Source: Allolobophora icterica
Lineage: Eukaryota; Annelida; Clitellata; Crassiclitellata; Lumbricidae
NCBI GenBank assembly: GCA_963556255.1
Contig: OY744615.1
Span: 20,860,696 to 20,924,695, forward strand
DNA length: 64,000 bases
Direction: 5' to 3'
Made by a program: the position numbers and the translations under genes. The notes under the pieces are model-generated. The model was not told the DNA's origin, searched no databases, and saw only the letters and a list, made by a program, of their open reading frames with translations. This document shows, in pieces, positions 12,496 to 26,720 of this stretch (positions are counted from its first letter, which is position 1; the number at the start of each line of letters is the position of its first letter).

Positions 12496-13015
12496 ACGAC
12501 GAAAACCAGAGAGAAGAATACAGAGGTTCGACTTTGTACCGTTAAAGCTTACATGGTACTTTTGAGCTGTCAAAAGGACAAACCGGAAGGATCGTTAGAT
12601 CCGCTTGATTCAGGATTGTCCTTTGTCTCTCGATTATGTTACAGACGCCTTGCTTGATTTATAGCTTATAGTTAATGCTTTTTAAACTTTAGTAGGTAGC
12701 AAAACAGACATGAATGAAGTAGTTACACTATGCGACAATTATGAACACAATATTCACAAACAGTGTCATGCAAACAAAATATGTAATATTAAACTTTAAT
12801 TTTATACTGGCTTGAAGTCGGTAGGCCTACATTTGTTAGAAAAAAAACTGATCAATTAATGAAAAAATATGTTAGTGCGGGTTTTGTACCTCATTTCGAT
12901 ATTTTGTAATGTCGTAGCCTCGCTTCTATGAATTTTAGGTTAACTATGAAATGTTACTGGCAACATATTTATGATAACGAAACAATCCCATCTTAACATA
13001 ACTCAGTGGCTAGAT

Positions 13016-14364
13016 CAGACAATTCTAGCAAGCTGAGTATTTCAAATGCTGGTTGTCTAAACCATGGTTGACCTGTATCCTGCAGCACTTATGAACAGCA
13101 CGCTTCCGTAGATTTATTAATCTTTTATGCTTCAAGAAACGTTATAGTCGGCCCTGTGACAGATGTGGCAAAATAGAATATGAAACAAATATTGAAGTAT
13201 ATGACGGGGGAAGGCGGGGTAATTGGTGTCGAATGCGCGATATTATATTGGTATTTTTGAGAGTTTTTGGGTATGAGAGTCATAATGTGTTTGTTCCAGG
13301 TTAATTAGCTTTAACCATTGTGATACAATCATGTAATTCATGTTGGTGTTATGATTATAATCATCCAAGTAATCTGATGTAAACCGAACCTAATCTAATC
13401 TCATTTGATCAAATCTACTGACTTCACATGAGACCTTGTAAGGTGACCGTTTCTAGTGAAATAGTTATATAACGTCCTCCATGTGGTGTTATATTAATAC
13501 CACATTTGACTCTATTGTATCTGTATTGAAAAAGACAGTTGATAATTGTTGTGATCGTTTTGCAAAAGTGGCGAAAGTTTTGATCGACATTGTCCATTTC
13601 CGAATGCCAAGCGACTCAGATTCATTGACCGAACCCCAGTTCATATTGGCTATTACGCCTCTTAACAAGCCTGAAGGTAACTGTTTGGGTGAGAAATGTC
13701 TGATTCTACGATGCCTTGTATTTCAGAAGAAGTCCAAATACACAATTTCTAAGTCAAATCTGCTTTTCGTGGAAGCGTGGAAACCGATCTGTAACCCTTT
13801 TGTTTAGACTTTAGAAGAACAGTTCCATAAGTATGTGATATTATTATGAAGTGTAAGCGACGTCAGTTTTCTTAGCCTCGGCATATGAGGGCTCGTGGCC
13901 AGCCCTCTTCCTCGCCGTCTGATCCTCCCATCGACAGTGTAGATCAGTTTATACCTATACCATTAACCAATGGAGCCATAGCATTCAATGCATTCAGCAG
14001 TTGATTAATTTTTTAAACAGGCCAGCATAAATCCATTACCTGCTCAAACCGGCTTCTATGTAAATGTTTGCATCAGTGTTGTGCCATCACCAATGAAATA
14101 TTTGTTGTTTTCTTCTCTGCCAGATCCAAACAAGTTCATCAAGATCTCGTCTTCATATGAAAAAGTGTCTCTGACACGCTTTTTCGCTCACGCGTCCCCT
14201 CCTGGTGTTCCCGTTTTTTGCAACCACTGGTGATTGACGTCTGCTGAAAAACCCTCTGATTATCAAAGGAAGCGCCGCGCATCAGTAGTTGCTGTAATTC
14301 TTGTGACACACCAGGAGTGTGCACATTTACATTTTTGACGCTGAATTGAATGATGGTCTACTAT
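13016..14364. other. No gene recognised
   Basis: AT-rich sequence between the gene A block and a doubtful exon. A 108-codon open frame at 13481-13807 (+) has no recognisable domain. A degenerate inverted copy of the short dispersed repeat lies at 13870-13950. Nothing else is supported. Confidence 0.6.
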
Positions 14365-14540
14365 CTATAGTGATGCTAGCGTCTGTATTATGAAGCCTTG
14401 ATTCTCGTCCACATCCAGTGACAGGAACTTGATCTGGTACACTCGGCCATCTTCTTCATTAATCCTGCTACTGGTCGGAATCGTCTGATCACGCATATGA
14501 CTCGATCCAGGCCACCACGTCATTAAACATCTCACCACGC
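14365..14540 (-). CDS. Possible terminal exon of an unrecognised gene
   Basis: On the minus strand a strong-looking acceptor (tttcttttgcag, ending at 14541) precedes 58 open codons to TAG at 14365-14367. The peptide includes RDQTIPTSSRINEEDGR and ends with FIIQTLASL. The composition is protein-like, not repeat-like. A further open stretch upstream on the same strand (14706-14924, with ESLDGSRRVMMHRPFAIALDD) might be another exon, but no clear donor joins them. I do not recognise the protein. A chance frame or a gene fragment are the alternatives. Confidence 0.3.
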
Positions 14541-15059
14541 CTGCAAAAGAAAGTAAATTAAACATAAAAGCAGCAGCAAAATGCAAAATGACTTTGATTA
14601 CTATTTGAAAAATAAAGTAATGGTAAGAACTGCGAAATATTGTAAGAACTGTGAAATAAATCAAGATAATCAATAATTTTTTATCTGCCTATATCAAAAC
14701 GTTTATCAAAGAACAAGTCCTGGGACACGAACATAAAAACTATACTCCAAGAGCCAAACAACCTTTCCTAGACATTTGAAATAATGATCTGTCAACAAAT
14801 TGAGTTTTTCAGATAAATCATCAAGTGCAATGGCAAAAGGTCGGTGCATCATTACCCTTCTGCTACCATCAAGCGATTCTAGAAAGCACGCGTTACGGTT
14901 CTCTGTTACGGAATAGAACATCAATATTCAAAAGTCAATGACAGATAAAAAAAATCCAATTTTTTGCAACACTGAAACCACATAGTTAACTTCATCTTAC
15001 GAGCCTGGATGAAACCAAGCCACTCAACTCCTTCGTTTTGAACCAGCGGACGGTCACTG

Positions 15060-15640
15060 GATTGGCTGTGCGCCTTCCTGCATAAACTGACGTCAAACAA
15101 TCATGGTCAAAATCGGCTTGGACACCAGTGCCATTCGGTGTCCCGCAATGCTCAGTAATCGGCCCGCTTCTTTACATCCTCTAAGCATCTCTGTGAGCCC
15201 GGATTCACTCTCCGATATCCCGATGACGTACAACTGTATTCCACTTGCCACCCATCTGATGCACTTGCATTCGTATCTATTCTACAAAATTTATTTGGTA
15301 GAAGTGCAGAAATGGAGGTCGTCTAATCGGTTGCGGCTGAATCCGTCAAAGACACAGCATGGTTGACTGCGCACACGCCAGACGCGGTCAAATATTGACG
15401 AAAGTACGGTTAAGTTTCAATTCTCTTATTGGAATTCCCAGCTCGTTGTCCGCAACCTGGGTTTGCTTCTGGACGAAGACTTGACTATGGCGGATAACAC
15501 GAACTTCCTCTGAAGGTCCCGCTTCTATCAGCTGTGTCAGATACGGATCATACGACACAATCTGTCAGTCAGCGATGCAATAACCCTCATTCACTCGTTC
15601 ATCAATTTGGGCGACAGCCGAGATCCGGTACCGTAGCCTA
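15060..15640 (+). pseudogene. Heavily mutated LINE reverse transcriptase
   Basis: Across shifted frames one can read VPFGVPQCSVIGPLLYIL (near 15130-15180), DDVQLYS (near 15225-15245), RSSNRLRLNPSKTQH (near 15315-15360) and AITLIHSFI (near 15580-15610). These are RT motif B, the second half of the catalytic box, and downstream CR1-like blocks. Multiple stops and shifts. The 3' end runs into 'aaataaactacttacttactt', a TTAC-type tail at about 15695-15712. Confidence 0.75.
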
Positions 15641-15715
15641 CCACTGTATTAGTATAAGTGTTGGTATTGTGATATTGCTTTCTTTGGTGGAAAATAAACT
15701 ACTTACTTACTTACC

Positions 15716-15758
15716 AACACACACACACACACACACACGCACACACACACACACACAC

Positions 15759-15840
<82 letters not shown>
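15716..15840. repeat. (CA)n then (TA)n microsatellite
   Basis: CA repeats with a few CG interruptions, changing to TA at about 15821. A LINE fragment follows immediately, as at 5756. Confidence 0.97.
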
Positions 15841-16187
15841 CCCATGTCATAGAGTCCCTGCAGGCCTGGATGTCTGCACACCGCCTGCGGCTTAACCCGC
15901 CAAGAAGCAGTTTATGTTGTTTGGCACTCCCCAGCAACTCTAAAATAGATCGGTCTTCTCTTGCCTTGCAATTTCCACACCTTTTTCGACCTGGGAGTCA
16001 TCCTGGACCAGGAACTTGCATTCACGCGGCACATAAATCTTCTCTCCCGCAGCTGCTATTACCAGCTCCGGTAACTGAAGGTGATCTCCCATTTTATGTC
16101 ACCGTGCAGCGTCCACGCTTGTCCATGCATTTGTTGTTTCTCGATTGGACTACTGGAGTGCCATATATGATGGACTCCCGGCCTGCC

Positions 16188-17543
16188 CAGGGCCGGATTA
16201 ACCATTCGGGGGGCCCCATGCTATTTACACACGGGGGGGGGCCCATTGTCGTATTGAGCATGGAATGGTGGGGATGCCGTAAAGACAAGGTCATTGCTGT
16301 ATGCCATGTTGCTCAAGTTAGAGTAATCAATGCACATAACGCAACTTTAACGCTTTGCATAATTTGGTACTATCGGTCTTAGATTCTAAGGTCGTTTCAA
16401 ATGTTTGTTACAGTTGGCCTATATCACAACATGCAATTAGGGCCTAGCTTAAAATTATAATCAAAGTTCGAATCTGTTCTCTTCAGTTTTAACAGCTCAG
16501 AAGCATTGCGACTTTCAACAGCAGCAAACTGTGTAATAATATCATCAACTGAAATCAAGTTAAGCACCTCAATTTCAACACAAAGAAGTTCCAATGTAGT
16601 TAGGTGTTTGCGAATCATAGAAGTTTGCAGTTTGTTTTTTATAAGTCCCATCTTACTCAAACAGCGTTCACCTGAACAATTGGAGGTCATCAATGACTTG
16701 AAAACACGCAGAGTGATAGAAACAGGAATTCCATAGGAATTTTTCTGGGGGGCTCAATTTTTCTCCGGGGAAAAATTTTTCAAAGGGGTAAAATTACGCT
16801 TTTGCATAGCTACTCACGAACACAGAAAACGTGACAACTTTCAAAATTCAGGGCAGACGCACATGGAAACAGAGATTGCTTCCAGAAGGTTCTCGGTGTA
16901 CGGTAGCATAGCTACAGCAGCAGGTGTTGCACAATCTCTAAATTTTTCAAAATCAGCTAGTTAAACCATTTCGTCAGGAAATGTTTGAGGCTACAAATCT
17001 CGTATATGTCGTGGCCAGCCTGCTGGAAAATTCCCAAATCTTGTCAGGCTCTAATCTATCAAAAGCTGTTACAATTTGGAATACATAACAATTCAACTTC
17101 ACTGTAAACGTGTATTCTCGGCCTCAGGGGCATAAACAACTTTTCTACATTAACCAATTAAGTTTCAGCACGAAACTAATTGTCTCTACCTTGCAAGATG
17201 AGCTCGCTGCTACGTGTGTGCCAGGAAACAAATCGCTTCGTAATAGATACAAAAGTAATCTTAGCATAGATTATTTATATTGATTGAAAGAAATCGAGTC
17301 AAAAGAAACGTATGTACACAGCAGGTGGCTGCACGGCTGACATTTCAAATTTGCAATTTGCTATGTCAAATTCTTGCTTAAACTGAAGCTAGTAAAACTA
17401 AGCTGTTTCTTGGGAACAAATAATTTATTTGGTGTTATAAATTCTGTGTTAGTCCTGCAGTATTCCGACTCTAGTCTGTGGGCCCCCTGTAAGCGGGGGG
17501 CCCCTGCTAAAGTATATTGAGCATACTGGTTAATCCGGCCCTG
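16188..17543 (-). mobile_element. hAT transposon, 1356 bp, decayed
   Basis: The 16-bp inverted ends are perfect (CAGGGCCGGATTAACC) and the 8-bp target duplication GGCCTGCC is perfect (16180-16187, 17544-17551). Just inside are G-run/C-run stretches ('cggggggcccc'). The minus strand retains a piece of hAT transposase. Near 16725-16860 there is also a fragment resembling the MITE family at 2119-2403. It is inserted into a LINE remnant and reads right to left. Confidence 0.93.
16424..16693 (-). pseudogene. hAT transposase C-terminal dimerisation-domain remnant
   Basis: The frame contains SGERCLSKMGLIKNKLQTSM, then HLTTLELLCVEIE and DDIITQFAAVESRN. This is the pattern of the hAT family C-terminal dimerisation region ('ER.FSK...IKN.LR..M...RL..L.LL.IE'). 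The catalytic part is not recognisable upstream, so the element cannot make active transposase. Confidence 0.85.
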
Positions 17544-18021
17544 GGCCTGCCGGATTCAGCCCCTGAATCGAAACTTGCGTTCTGCTCGCCTTGTAGGCCG
17601 CATCCCCAAGTTTGGCAGAATGTCTGCGTATATGAGGGATGTCCTCCACTTGCTCCCCTACCCACAGCGCATCACTTACCGAATCTCTGCCTTGGTCCGG
17701 CGGTGCTTTGAAGGCTTGGCCCTCCATACCTGCGGGAGCTCTGCTGTCCCACCTCATGCTCGCAGCGCCGTTGCTCTCTCCGCTCAGCTGTGCATTCTGA
17801 ACTTACTATTGTTACATGCGCGCGGACAGCCATACGGCAGCGCCGTGCCTCCTCTGTGGCTGCCTCCATGACCTGGAATGGGCTACCTACCAAGCTCCGC
17901 CAAATACCGATTGGTCATTCCCTCTGTTTCTAACTGTCCTCAAAACTGCGCTGTTTGACCGTGGTTGGGCTGGGAGTGCTCCTGAGTAGGCAATCTTGAA
18001 GGGGCGCTATATAAAACTGCT

Positions 18022-18907
<886 letters not shown>

Positions 18908-19259
18908 TATGATGCGCTCCAGCTGCCTTGCTGTATCTTTCTGTCTATCTCTGTCTTTTTGTCAACAGCTCAACTGACAGTAGTAGGGTAGTGTGCATCA
19001 TCTGTTCGTGTCATTAAATTCTTATTTCGAGGCCACGCTACCAACCGATTTCTACAGCATATATGGATGTACTCTAATCGTCTCTCCCTAAACTCGTGGT
19101 GTATGATGCGCTCCAGCTGCCTTGCTGTATCTTTCTCTCTATCTCTGTCTTTTTGTCAACAGCTCAACTAACAGTAGTAGTGTAGTGTGCATCATCTGTT
19201 CGTGTCGTAAATTCTTATTTTGCGCTGCCAACCGATTTCCACAGCATATATGGATGTAC

Positions 19260-20350
19260 TCTAATCGTCTCTCCCTAAACTCCTCTGAAACCAAATTTAT
19301 TTGGCTTGTACCCTTCAGCAACTCCAGAAGCTTGATTTTGCTCTACTAACGGAAAGGTTTCCCCTTTCCACTTTCTCGTCCAGTACCGGTACAGGCAAAC
19401 GTCCATAGCCTCCTCCCCCCCCTGTCAAGACCAGCACCTATTCGCTCCGCCCCCGTCCGCATAACCGTGAGGTCCCCAGGGCTGATACACTGTTTAGAAA
19501 ACATTTTATCATTAGAATGCTCTACTTAGGAATTTGAACATTAATTGGATTTAAATATTTTTTCTTTTCCTTTTCTTTAGGTTGCTTGTGCCTGTTCTTG
19601 ATATGTTCAGTTTCTTGCACTTGTATTAACCCGTTTGTTAGCCGCAGTGCGATTGCAGGCGGAGCATTAAAGTCCATACTTACTTACTTACTATGTGATC
19701 TAAGTGACACTCTAGATAATTCTCTTGCTTTTACTGAGCACATTTAAATCTTAGCTGCTCCTCGTCGTTTTGTTTCATCCTAAACCTTTATCTCAATTAT
19801 TCACCCATTTGTCTGCTCTCGAATTGACTACAGTAATTCTCTCCTTATTGATCTTCCCAAGGTCCGTCTCTCTCCTCTCCAGTCGGTACTCTATGCTGCT
19901 GCTAGAATGATGGCCCACCTTCATCGGTTCTCCATATCACCACTTCCATGGTTGAATAGCTTAACTGGCGCCCTCTCTCTGCCCGAATTCAATTCAAAGT
20001 CCTTAACCGGGTTCAGTCCCGACGAATTTTTGTGATTTAATTCTTCGGCCCCATTTTGCTGCTTCGCTCCGTCCTCTTCGTTCTTCTGACCGCCTTGACT
20101 TCCGCCATGGTTCCCCGTGTCAGGACTACAAAATAATGGTTCAATCCAGATCCTTTGTTTCCATTGGTCCTTCCCTTTGGAATAGACTTTCTCCCTCTGT
20201 GCGCTCCTCCATTCTCTCTGGTAGTGTTTCTTCCTCTTTCTTCCATCTTAAAATATTCTTTTTCTCTCGGGGTCTCTCGCATCGGAAGTGCTTCTGAATA
20301 GTTCATGCCGCCTGAAGCGCTTTAGAAACATTATAATGCAATACAATACA
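19260..20350 (+). pseudogene. Broken LINE reverse transcriptase, sister of 670-1790
   Basis: Same order of degenerate RT blocks as copy 1, with further private indels. For example, the stretch near 19740-19785 has lost bases present at 1140-1205. Ends with the same AATAC-type tail at about 20340-20355. Confidence 0.78.
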
Positions 20351-20671
20351 ATATATGTAAAATGTCTATGTAGGCCCTACACGTTTTTATATAGCGAATG
20401 TATGGCCTCGACCATGCTCACGTTTCAATGAATTGATTGGGTGACATCCTTCATCAGAGTTTAAATTCGACGTCACCTTCTGCTACTCACTTACTGCATC
20501 ATAAGTTATCTTCAGTAGTAGTAAGCCTAGTCCCTAAAACTTAAAAGTGCTAATTAAATGTCTTACAATGAAGCCAATGTAACTCCTTAAATTGACTTAG
20601 AATAAAAAGATCGTTGGCGATTTTGTTTCACGGCTTATATTAAAAGAAAAAGAAGCCCCATTAAAATGATT

Positions 20672-20933
20672 GTTTTTGTAAGGGGGCAGAATTTTTGTAG
20701 GGGGGATAAATTTTGTACGGTGGTAAAATGACGTTTTTGCAATTTATGATCATAGAACACGTGACAACTTTAAAAAATAATGGTCAAGGACTTTACCTAA
20801 AGAACTAAGTTTCTCGCATTGAAAATCGTTTTGGGACTGTTGTAATAATCATAATAATCAAAAACTTTTGCTTTTGTAAAATATTTGCATAATCTAGGGG
20901 CAAATGACCCCCTTAACCCTCCGGACACCCATG
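20672..20933. mobile_element. Truncated hAT-type MITE
   Basis: Copy of 2119-2403 without its left inverted end; the right end (CGGACACCCATG) is intact and followed by the same TCGCGAAT flank. Confidence 0.68.
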
Positions 20934-21734
20934 TCGCGAATCCATAGTGTCAAGCTAAATGCGGAAAATGGCCACGCCCTCGACCCTCTCGCTTTGCCCG
21001 TACTTGGCGAACTTATGGCAACAGCTTTAAAAACAGTATCTGCCTTACGGACAAACAGTTTCAAGGCCAGTGAGCAGCTAATCAATAAAATGTAAAAACC
21101 TCAGTGCACGTGCGAATCGCATTCGTGTCGCCCGTCGCTGTAAACGTCACATCTTCTCGGAGAGAGATCAGCAGCTGCGAACGTTAAACTACTATAGACA
21201 CTGCGCAGTGAGCCTTTTCATGTTTCTTGATTATCGTGCAAACTAAACAGCGCATTCTAATTGGATTCTAGATTAAGATTATTTAAATTCATGTATTTGT
21301 CAGCGAGATAATTATATTGTTAGCTTCAAAGTTGTTAAGTAAATGACATTTCTCAGGACATTTCATCGATCAACTTAATTAGAGGCGAGTGCACACTATC
21401 CGCCCACACTTAATCAGGAATAACAGAAGAATAACTGAAACAATCAGAAGTATTTTGTGTATTCAATTTAAGAAGTAACTCATATGCAGTAATGAAATGT
21501 CCTATAGCCTAGTAGCCTTAGCGTGATAGATTGTCAACTCAAAGGTCGGGAGTGCAAACTCCCCAGGATAGAGAGGTGCTTGGAAATTTCTGCTCAACGC
21601 GCCATGAATATACTTCGCTAAACAATGAGCGCAAATGTGCTGACCATATATTGTCGGTGGAAAGATCACGCGCTGAAGGAGAGGGCGTAGCTCTCATATG
21701 CCGAGGTTAAGAAAAATGAAGTCTCTAACCCTTT

Positions 21735-22165
21735 ATGCCAATGGCTGCCTCTAGAGATTATCCTATAGGACTGCTCTTTTCTTCTTTATCGTGGTTTTTG
21801 TCTTTTTCCTTTTTCTTCATCTTAAGTCTACATGAGGGCATTCAATTTTCTGGACAAGAGGCGTGTGCGAGCCATCTAGTCATCCAACCACACTGCTCTA
21901 GTCGAAATTCTTTAAGCGATTCACAGCACCTCAACTCTGGAACGATCTTTCCTCTGATTTCCACATGTTCTTAGGTCCGCCACCAATGTCGCCACTTCAT
22001 TAATTTTGTCTGAAGCTCCTCTACTTATTACTCCACAGGATTTCCATTCCAATTTGAAGTCTCACCTTTTTAACATTTCCTCTAATGATCCACTCGATCC
22101 TCCGCCTTCCAAGATTTCTCGTCCTCAACGAAAACCCATCTTAGCAGCCGCTCTGTCTCCTCTCT
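21735..22165 (+). pseudogene. LINE 3' end remnant, sister of 3320-3765
   Basis: Same degenerate LINE terminal blocks as in copy 1 ('TQLWN' equivalent near 21930, 'LKSHLFN' near 22055-22075). The final 3' end is missing because the block stops. Confidence 0.55.
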
Positions 22166-24451
22166 CTGCATTGGCGGCGATCTAGGGGGGGACGGGGGAG
22201 ACATGTCCCCCCACCTTTAAGAGTGTCCATATTTGGTCGATTTTACGTTTTTAGTGTTTTTGAATTGCCAATTTCAAGAGGCTCCATATGCACCTAAAAT
22301 GAACCTTATGTGATCAATGCTCATGTAGTTATCAACAGAATTATTTAGCTCTATGTCCAATTTATTTATATATTTGAGAGTAATAGAGCTCTATGTCCAC
22401 CAACCAATCAACTTCCTTGGTTATCTCATTATTACCATGGCGATAAAAGAGTTGTCAATAATAATAATAATATTTATTCTTTAATTAAGCGCCTGCAAAC
22501 GTACTGCGCTGTACATGTACATGTTATGCGATAAATCTTAACTACTTAGAGAACAGACAGCCTGCAATACATGCACGGCGCAAATTGCAGCCTACAAAGC
22601 ATGTCCGCCTATGGGACTCGATCCTTGTACCTGTCGCACTCTACGCCAGATGTTATCAATCAATCAATCAATCAATCAATAGTTTATTGATCCAGTGTAA
22701 CCAGTGTTTACAACAAAAACAGCAAAGAAGTCACTCATTTACAATGAAACAGATAAACAGTGGTACTTTTTAATTTATATTTAACTCACTGGTGCAGTGG
22801 GTCAAAAGGAGATCTCTAAGGGATCTAAGTCCCGCTATATGAGGCCCCATTTCCGAGTCCAGTTATGGCAGAACCAATATAATTTTATAATAGTAATACT
22901 ATACCATAGAAACATGAATGAAACAAATCGAATTCCATTAAATTTACAACCCTATAGAATAGTGATTATTAAGTTATATCTTTTCAGTGGATCAGTAGTT
23001 CAAGTTATTGAAAGCTTAACTAATTTATAACAAAAGTTCTTAACTAAGAAAAAAAATGATTACACAACAATGGATCACTGTTAGTCAAGATATCTGTTAG
23101 TCAAGATATCTATTATTATCTGGTATTATCTGGTATTATCCAATGCGCTATCGGGCCCCCCCCCCATATCTGTTTTGTTGATTTTATTTGAACTAATTTA
23201 AGTGTCTTATAATGTCTTAAAATTTATAATATTTATGTTAAGATGCTATAGTAATTTTGCATTTAATTTATCTGTTTAGTTTTAGATCAATGTCATCATA
23301 ATCATCGTGATCCATGGGGCGAAGCCCGTATGTGTCCAATGCACGCATAATCACTAGTAATTATTTCCGAAGTTCTCGATCTTGTGCTGCTATTCTCAAA
23401 CTGAGCAGATCTTGTTTGCACCAATCCTTGATATCATATGCCCACTCCCTGTTAGGTCTTCCTCATCGACCATTCCATCCATAATTTCCATAATCACAAT
23501 TTATATTTTTCTACTCTGCATTGTATGTTTGAATCTTATAGTAACAGTAACTGTTACTGTGATCTGGAGTTAGGTGTCAGTTACAGTGAAGTCGGGAATT
23601 ATGTACTTACGTCTGAGATTGTCGGGCTAGACAGACCCAGGGAAATACACAGAAACAGATACACAAACAGATATCCAGAGACGGACGGACAGATATTCTC
23701 AGAATCTATTAGACCTATTTCCAAGCTTCCACGTGATAGACAGTCCCAGTGTTAGAAGTCGCAAGACAAACCAGAAGTCAATATCAGCACCAATTCCTGA
23801 TCGTGAGCACATAATAGAAAGTGCCAGACTGATAAAAGTCGCAAGAAAAACCAGAAGGGTCCCAGTGCAAAAATCCAGTTGATGACAGAAATAAGCAGAA
23901 TATTAATACAAGCAAAACGTGAAAACTGTATTTAAAGAGTTCCCTTTAAAAAATCTCGAGTTCCTTGTTTGAAAAATCTAAAATGAGTAACTGTCACTGT
24001 AATTAGTTTAGTTCACCAGCATTACTTACTGCCAAGTTACTGGTAATCCTATTCTTACTGATAGTGAGTGTTTCAGTAAATTATGAATGCTCAATTTTAA
24101 TTTTTCTTATTTTTATTCATGTATGATGCAGTATAACTCTAAAATCATAATTAGTCAACTACAAAAACTGCTGGTTTCCATTCTGTTTTTAGAGTGAAAG
24201 AAATGTAGTTCATGATGCATATAGGCCTAACTTGACGATAAAGACCAAATTTGATAGTAATAAATTACTATTTTATTGTCTTTTGCTGTGTTCACAGCAA
24301 CCATTCTGAGTGTTATACGGCTCTATGTCCATTTTATACATCGGACATTATTGAAACAAAATCAAAAAAATTTTTGCACGTTTTGTTAGCAACCTTTTGC
24401 TCTGTAAAATGTTGCTGTATTAACAAATGAATAAAGACAGTCAGTTACATT
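22166..24451. other. Unassigned AT-rich sequence with repeat fragments
   Basis: No gene recognised. Contents: a G/C-run MITE-like edge at 22180-22220; the motif GCTCTATGTCCA at 22349, 22388 and 24320; a LINE- or SINE-like 3' end near 22480-22530; a (CAAT)n run at about 22657-22681 beside 'agtttattgatcc', probably the tail of a minus-strand retroelement; and a 10-base C run near 23155. Open frames here are short and unconvincing. Confidence 0.55.
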
Positions 24452-24595
24452 TCGTAATCGTAATCGTAATCTCGAGACCTCTACAGCGCCCAAAAAAGCT
24501 ACGTCGCGGGAACCAGCTTATTCACAGGCGCTTAGTCAAATCAAAATCGATAGGCAGGGGGTGTCGAATCGGTTCCAGGTCAAGATCCAAAGGAG

Positions 24596-26720
24596 TCAGT
24601 CAGGTAGGCAGTAAGACGGCCATGGTGGGTGGTGTTTAGGGTTTACACGGCGAGGGAGGTAGGGAGAGGAGGAATCGGGATAGGATTTGTGAAAGAGCAG
24701 TGTTTTCAGTTTTGTGTGAAAGATCTGTGGAGAAATAGCAAGTGGTGAGGTTTTGGTGAGTTCGTAGGATGGATCTGAAATTTCTCGCAGTACTGGTGGG
24801 AGTTTGTTCCAGAGGGGTGGGACAGCTATGGCTATTGGGCGATTTGCAAATTTTAGTGATGAGGTGATGGACGGGCGGAGAAGTGTTAGGGCAGAAGAGG
24901 AGCGGGTTGAGCGGAGTGGTTTGACCGTGAACAACTGTCGGAGATAGGAAGGCTGGGAGGATTGGAGTGTATTGTAGGTGAGTGATATGACTTTATATTC
25001 TATTCTTTCGGGTATTTTGAGCCAGTGGAGAGATTTGAGGACAGGGGTGATGTGGTGGTGCTTGGGGGTTTTGGTCACAGCACGGGCAAGTGCATTTTGA
25101 ATGGCTTGAAGGGGGTTTATTTGAATGATGTCGATGTTTAAGAGTGCATTGCAGTAATCTAATTTTGCGTGGACTATAGAAGTGGCTATTGTGGATGCAG
25201 TTTTGAAGTCTAGCATTGGGCGAATTCTGCGCAGGTCACGGATGTGCATGAAGCAAGAGCGGGAGAGATGGGTGATATGGTCGGAGAAGCTGAGGTGCTG
25301 GTCAAAAATCACGCCTAGGTTGCGGACAGGAGAGTTTGCAGTGAATGTGTTGGTGGAGGTAGAGTCGAGGTTGAGAGTAATGGATGGATCTGGGATTTTC
25401 TTGAGTTGATCGCTCAGGCCTATAAGAATGAATTCCGTTTTAGCTGGGTTTAGACAAAAGAGATTTGATGACATCCAGGAAGAGATTTTGGTAACTACAT
25501 GGAGAAGATGATCTATGGAATGGGAGAAAATGTTTGGAGAGAAAGAGATGAATAGCTGTGTGTCATCAGCATAAAGGCGATGATCAACCGAGGATGCTTT
25601 GATGAGTGAGCTAAGTGGAGTAGTGTAAAGGATGAACAGGAGGGGTCCAAGAACAGAACCTTGTGGAACACCACAGGTGAGAGGGCATGATTGGGATGAG
25701 GTTTCCGATATTTTGACAGAGAACGAGCGGGATGAGAGATATGACTGGATCCAGAGGAGGACAGTGTCAGTAAAACCAAACCAGGTTGACAGTCTTTGGA
25801 GTAGGATGTTGTGGTCGATGGTATCAAAGGCTGCAGAAATATCAAGAAGGCAGAGACAAGAGACCTGTTGATGAGAGATGGCAGAAACAAATTTATTGTA
25901 GAGAGAAGTGAGCAGGGTTTCAGTGGAGTGGCGTTTTGTAAAACCAGACTGGTGTGGGTTGAGAAGTGAGTTGGAAATCAGGTACTCATTGATTCGAGAT
26001 AGAACTATGCGTTCAGTTAGCTTAGAGATGAATGACAGATTAGAAACAGGTCGATAGTTGGAAAGGATTTCTTTGTCCAATGATGATTTCTTGAGGAGTG
26101 GAGTGACTAAAGAGTGTTTGAAAAGGAGGGGGAAATTGCCAGTAGATAAGGAGAGGTTGATTATTTTGGTGATGTTGGGAACAAGGATAGATGCAAAGTC
26201 TTTCAGTAAGGAGGTAGGTATAGGATCGAGTTCGCACTGCTTGTTTGGAAGAGATTGTAACATATGGGAGACTTCAGCCTCTGATGCTGGTTGGAAGGCA
26301 GAAATTGATGATCGAGGAGGGGAAGGCGGAGAGTCATGAGTAGAGGAAGGAGCGTCTGAAGGTGATTCGATGGTGGTTTTGGACAGAAGTGACTGGAGAG
26401 AGAGAGACGGAGGGTAGAAATTTTGCCTGAGAAGAAAGAGCAGAATGACTCAGCTATTGAAGAAGATGGAAGAGAGTTTGGGAGTGGACTGGAGGAGTTC
26501 CGATGAAGTAGGTTGTTTATCGTTTTCCAGAGAAGACGAGGATTAGCGGATCGAGAATGAACTAATGAGGAGTAGAACTTCCTTTTGGCTGTAGCCAGTA
26601 GGTTGTGGTATTTATTTGTGGTAGCTTTTAGGGCGGAGAGAATTTGAGGATCACGGGTCGTTTGTAAGTGCGTTCAAGGCGTCGACGGAAAGATTTGAAG
26701 GCCTGGAGGTAGGAATTATA
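24596..26720 (-). pseudogene. LINE reverse transcriptase (largely open)
   Basis: A 555-codon frame (26263-24596) holds the RT in order: DPIPTSLLK; NYRPVSNLSFISK (70-81); HSTETLLTSLYN; motif A DISAAFDTIDH (141-151); GVPQGSVLGPLLF (198-210); catalytic YADD (231-234); then CR1/L2 C-terminal blocks LDYCNALL, LHWLKIPERIEYK and FHTKLKTLLFHKS near the end. From 26264 to about 26720 the same protein continues in another frame (KRKFYSSLVHSRSANPRLLWKTINNLLH), so at least one frameshift separates the two parts. Confidence 0.88.

Larger units (their letters stand above)
18908..22165. repeat. Duplicated block 1, copy 2
   Basis: Colinear with 1-3720. It keeps the two tandem opening units, the LINE remnants and the SINE-like stretch. 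It lacks the 310-bp MITE (empty site 19249-19256) and has lost the left end of the second MITE. The match stops at about 22165, where a G-rich sequence ('gatctaggggggg') begins that may be another MITE end. Confidence 0.87.

Noticed and set aside
24596..26339. Several + strand frames opposite the LINE reverse transcriptase
   Set aside because: Shadows of the minus-strand RT, which has clear motif order and catalytic YADD.
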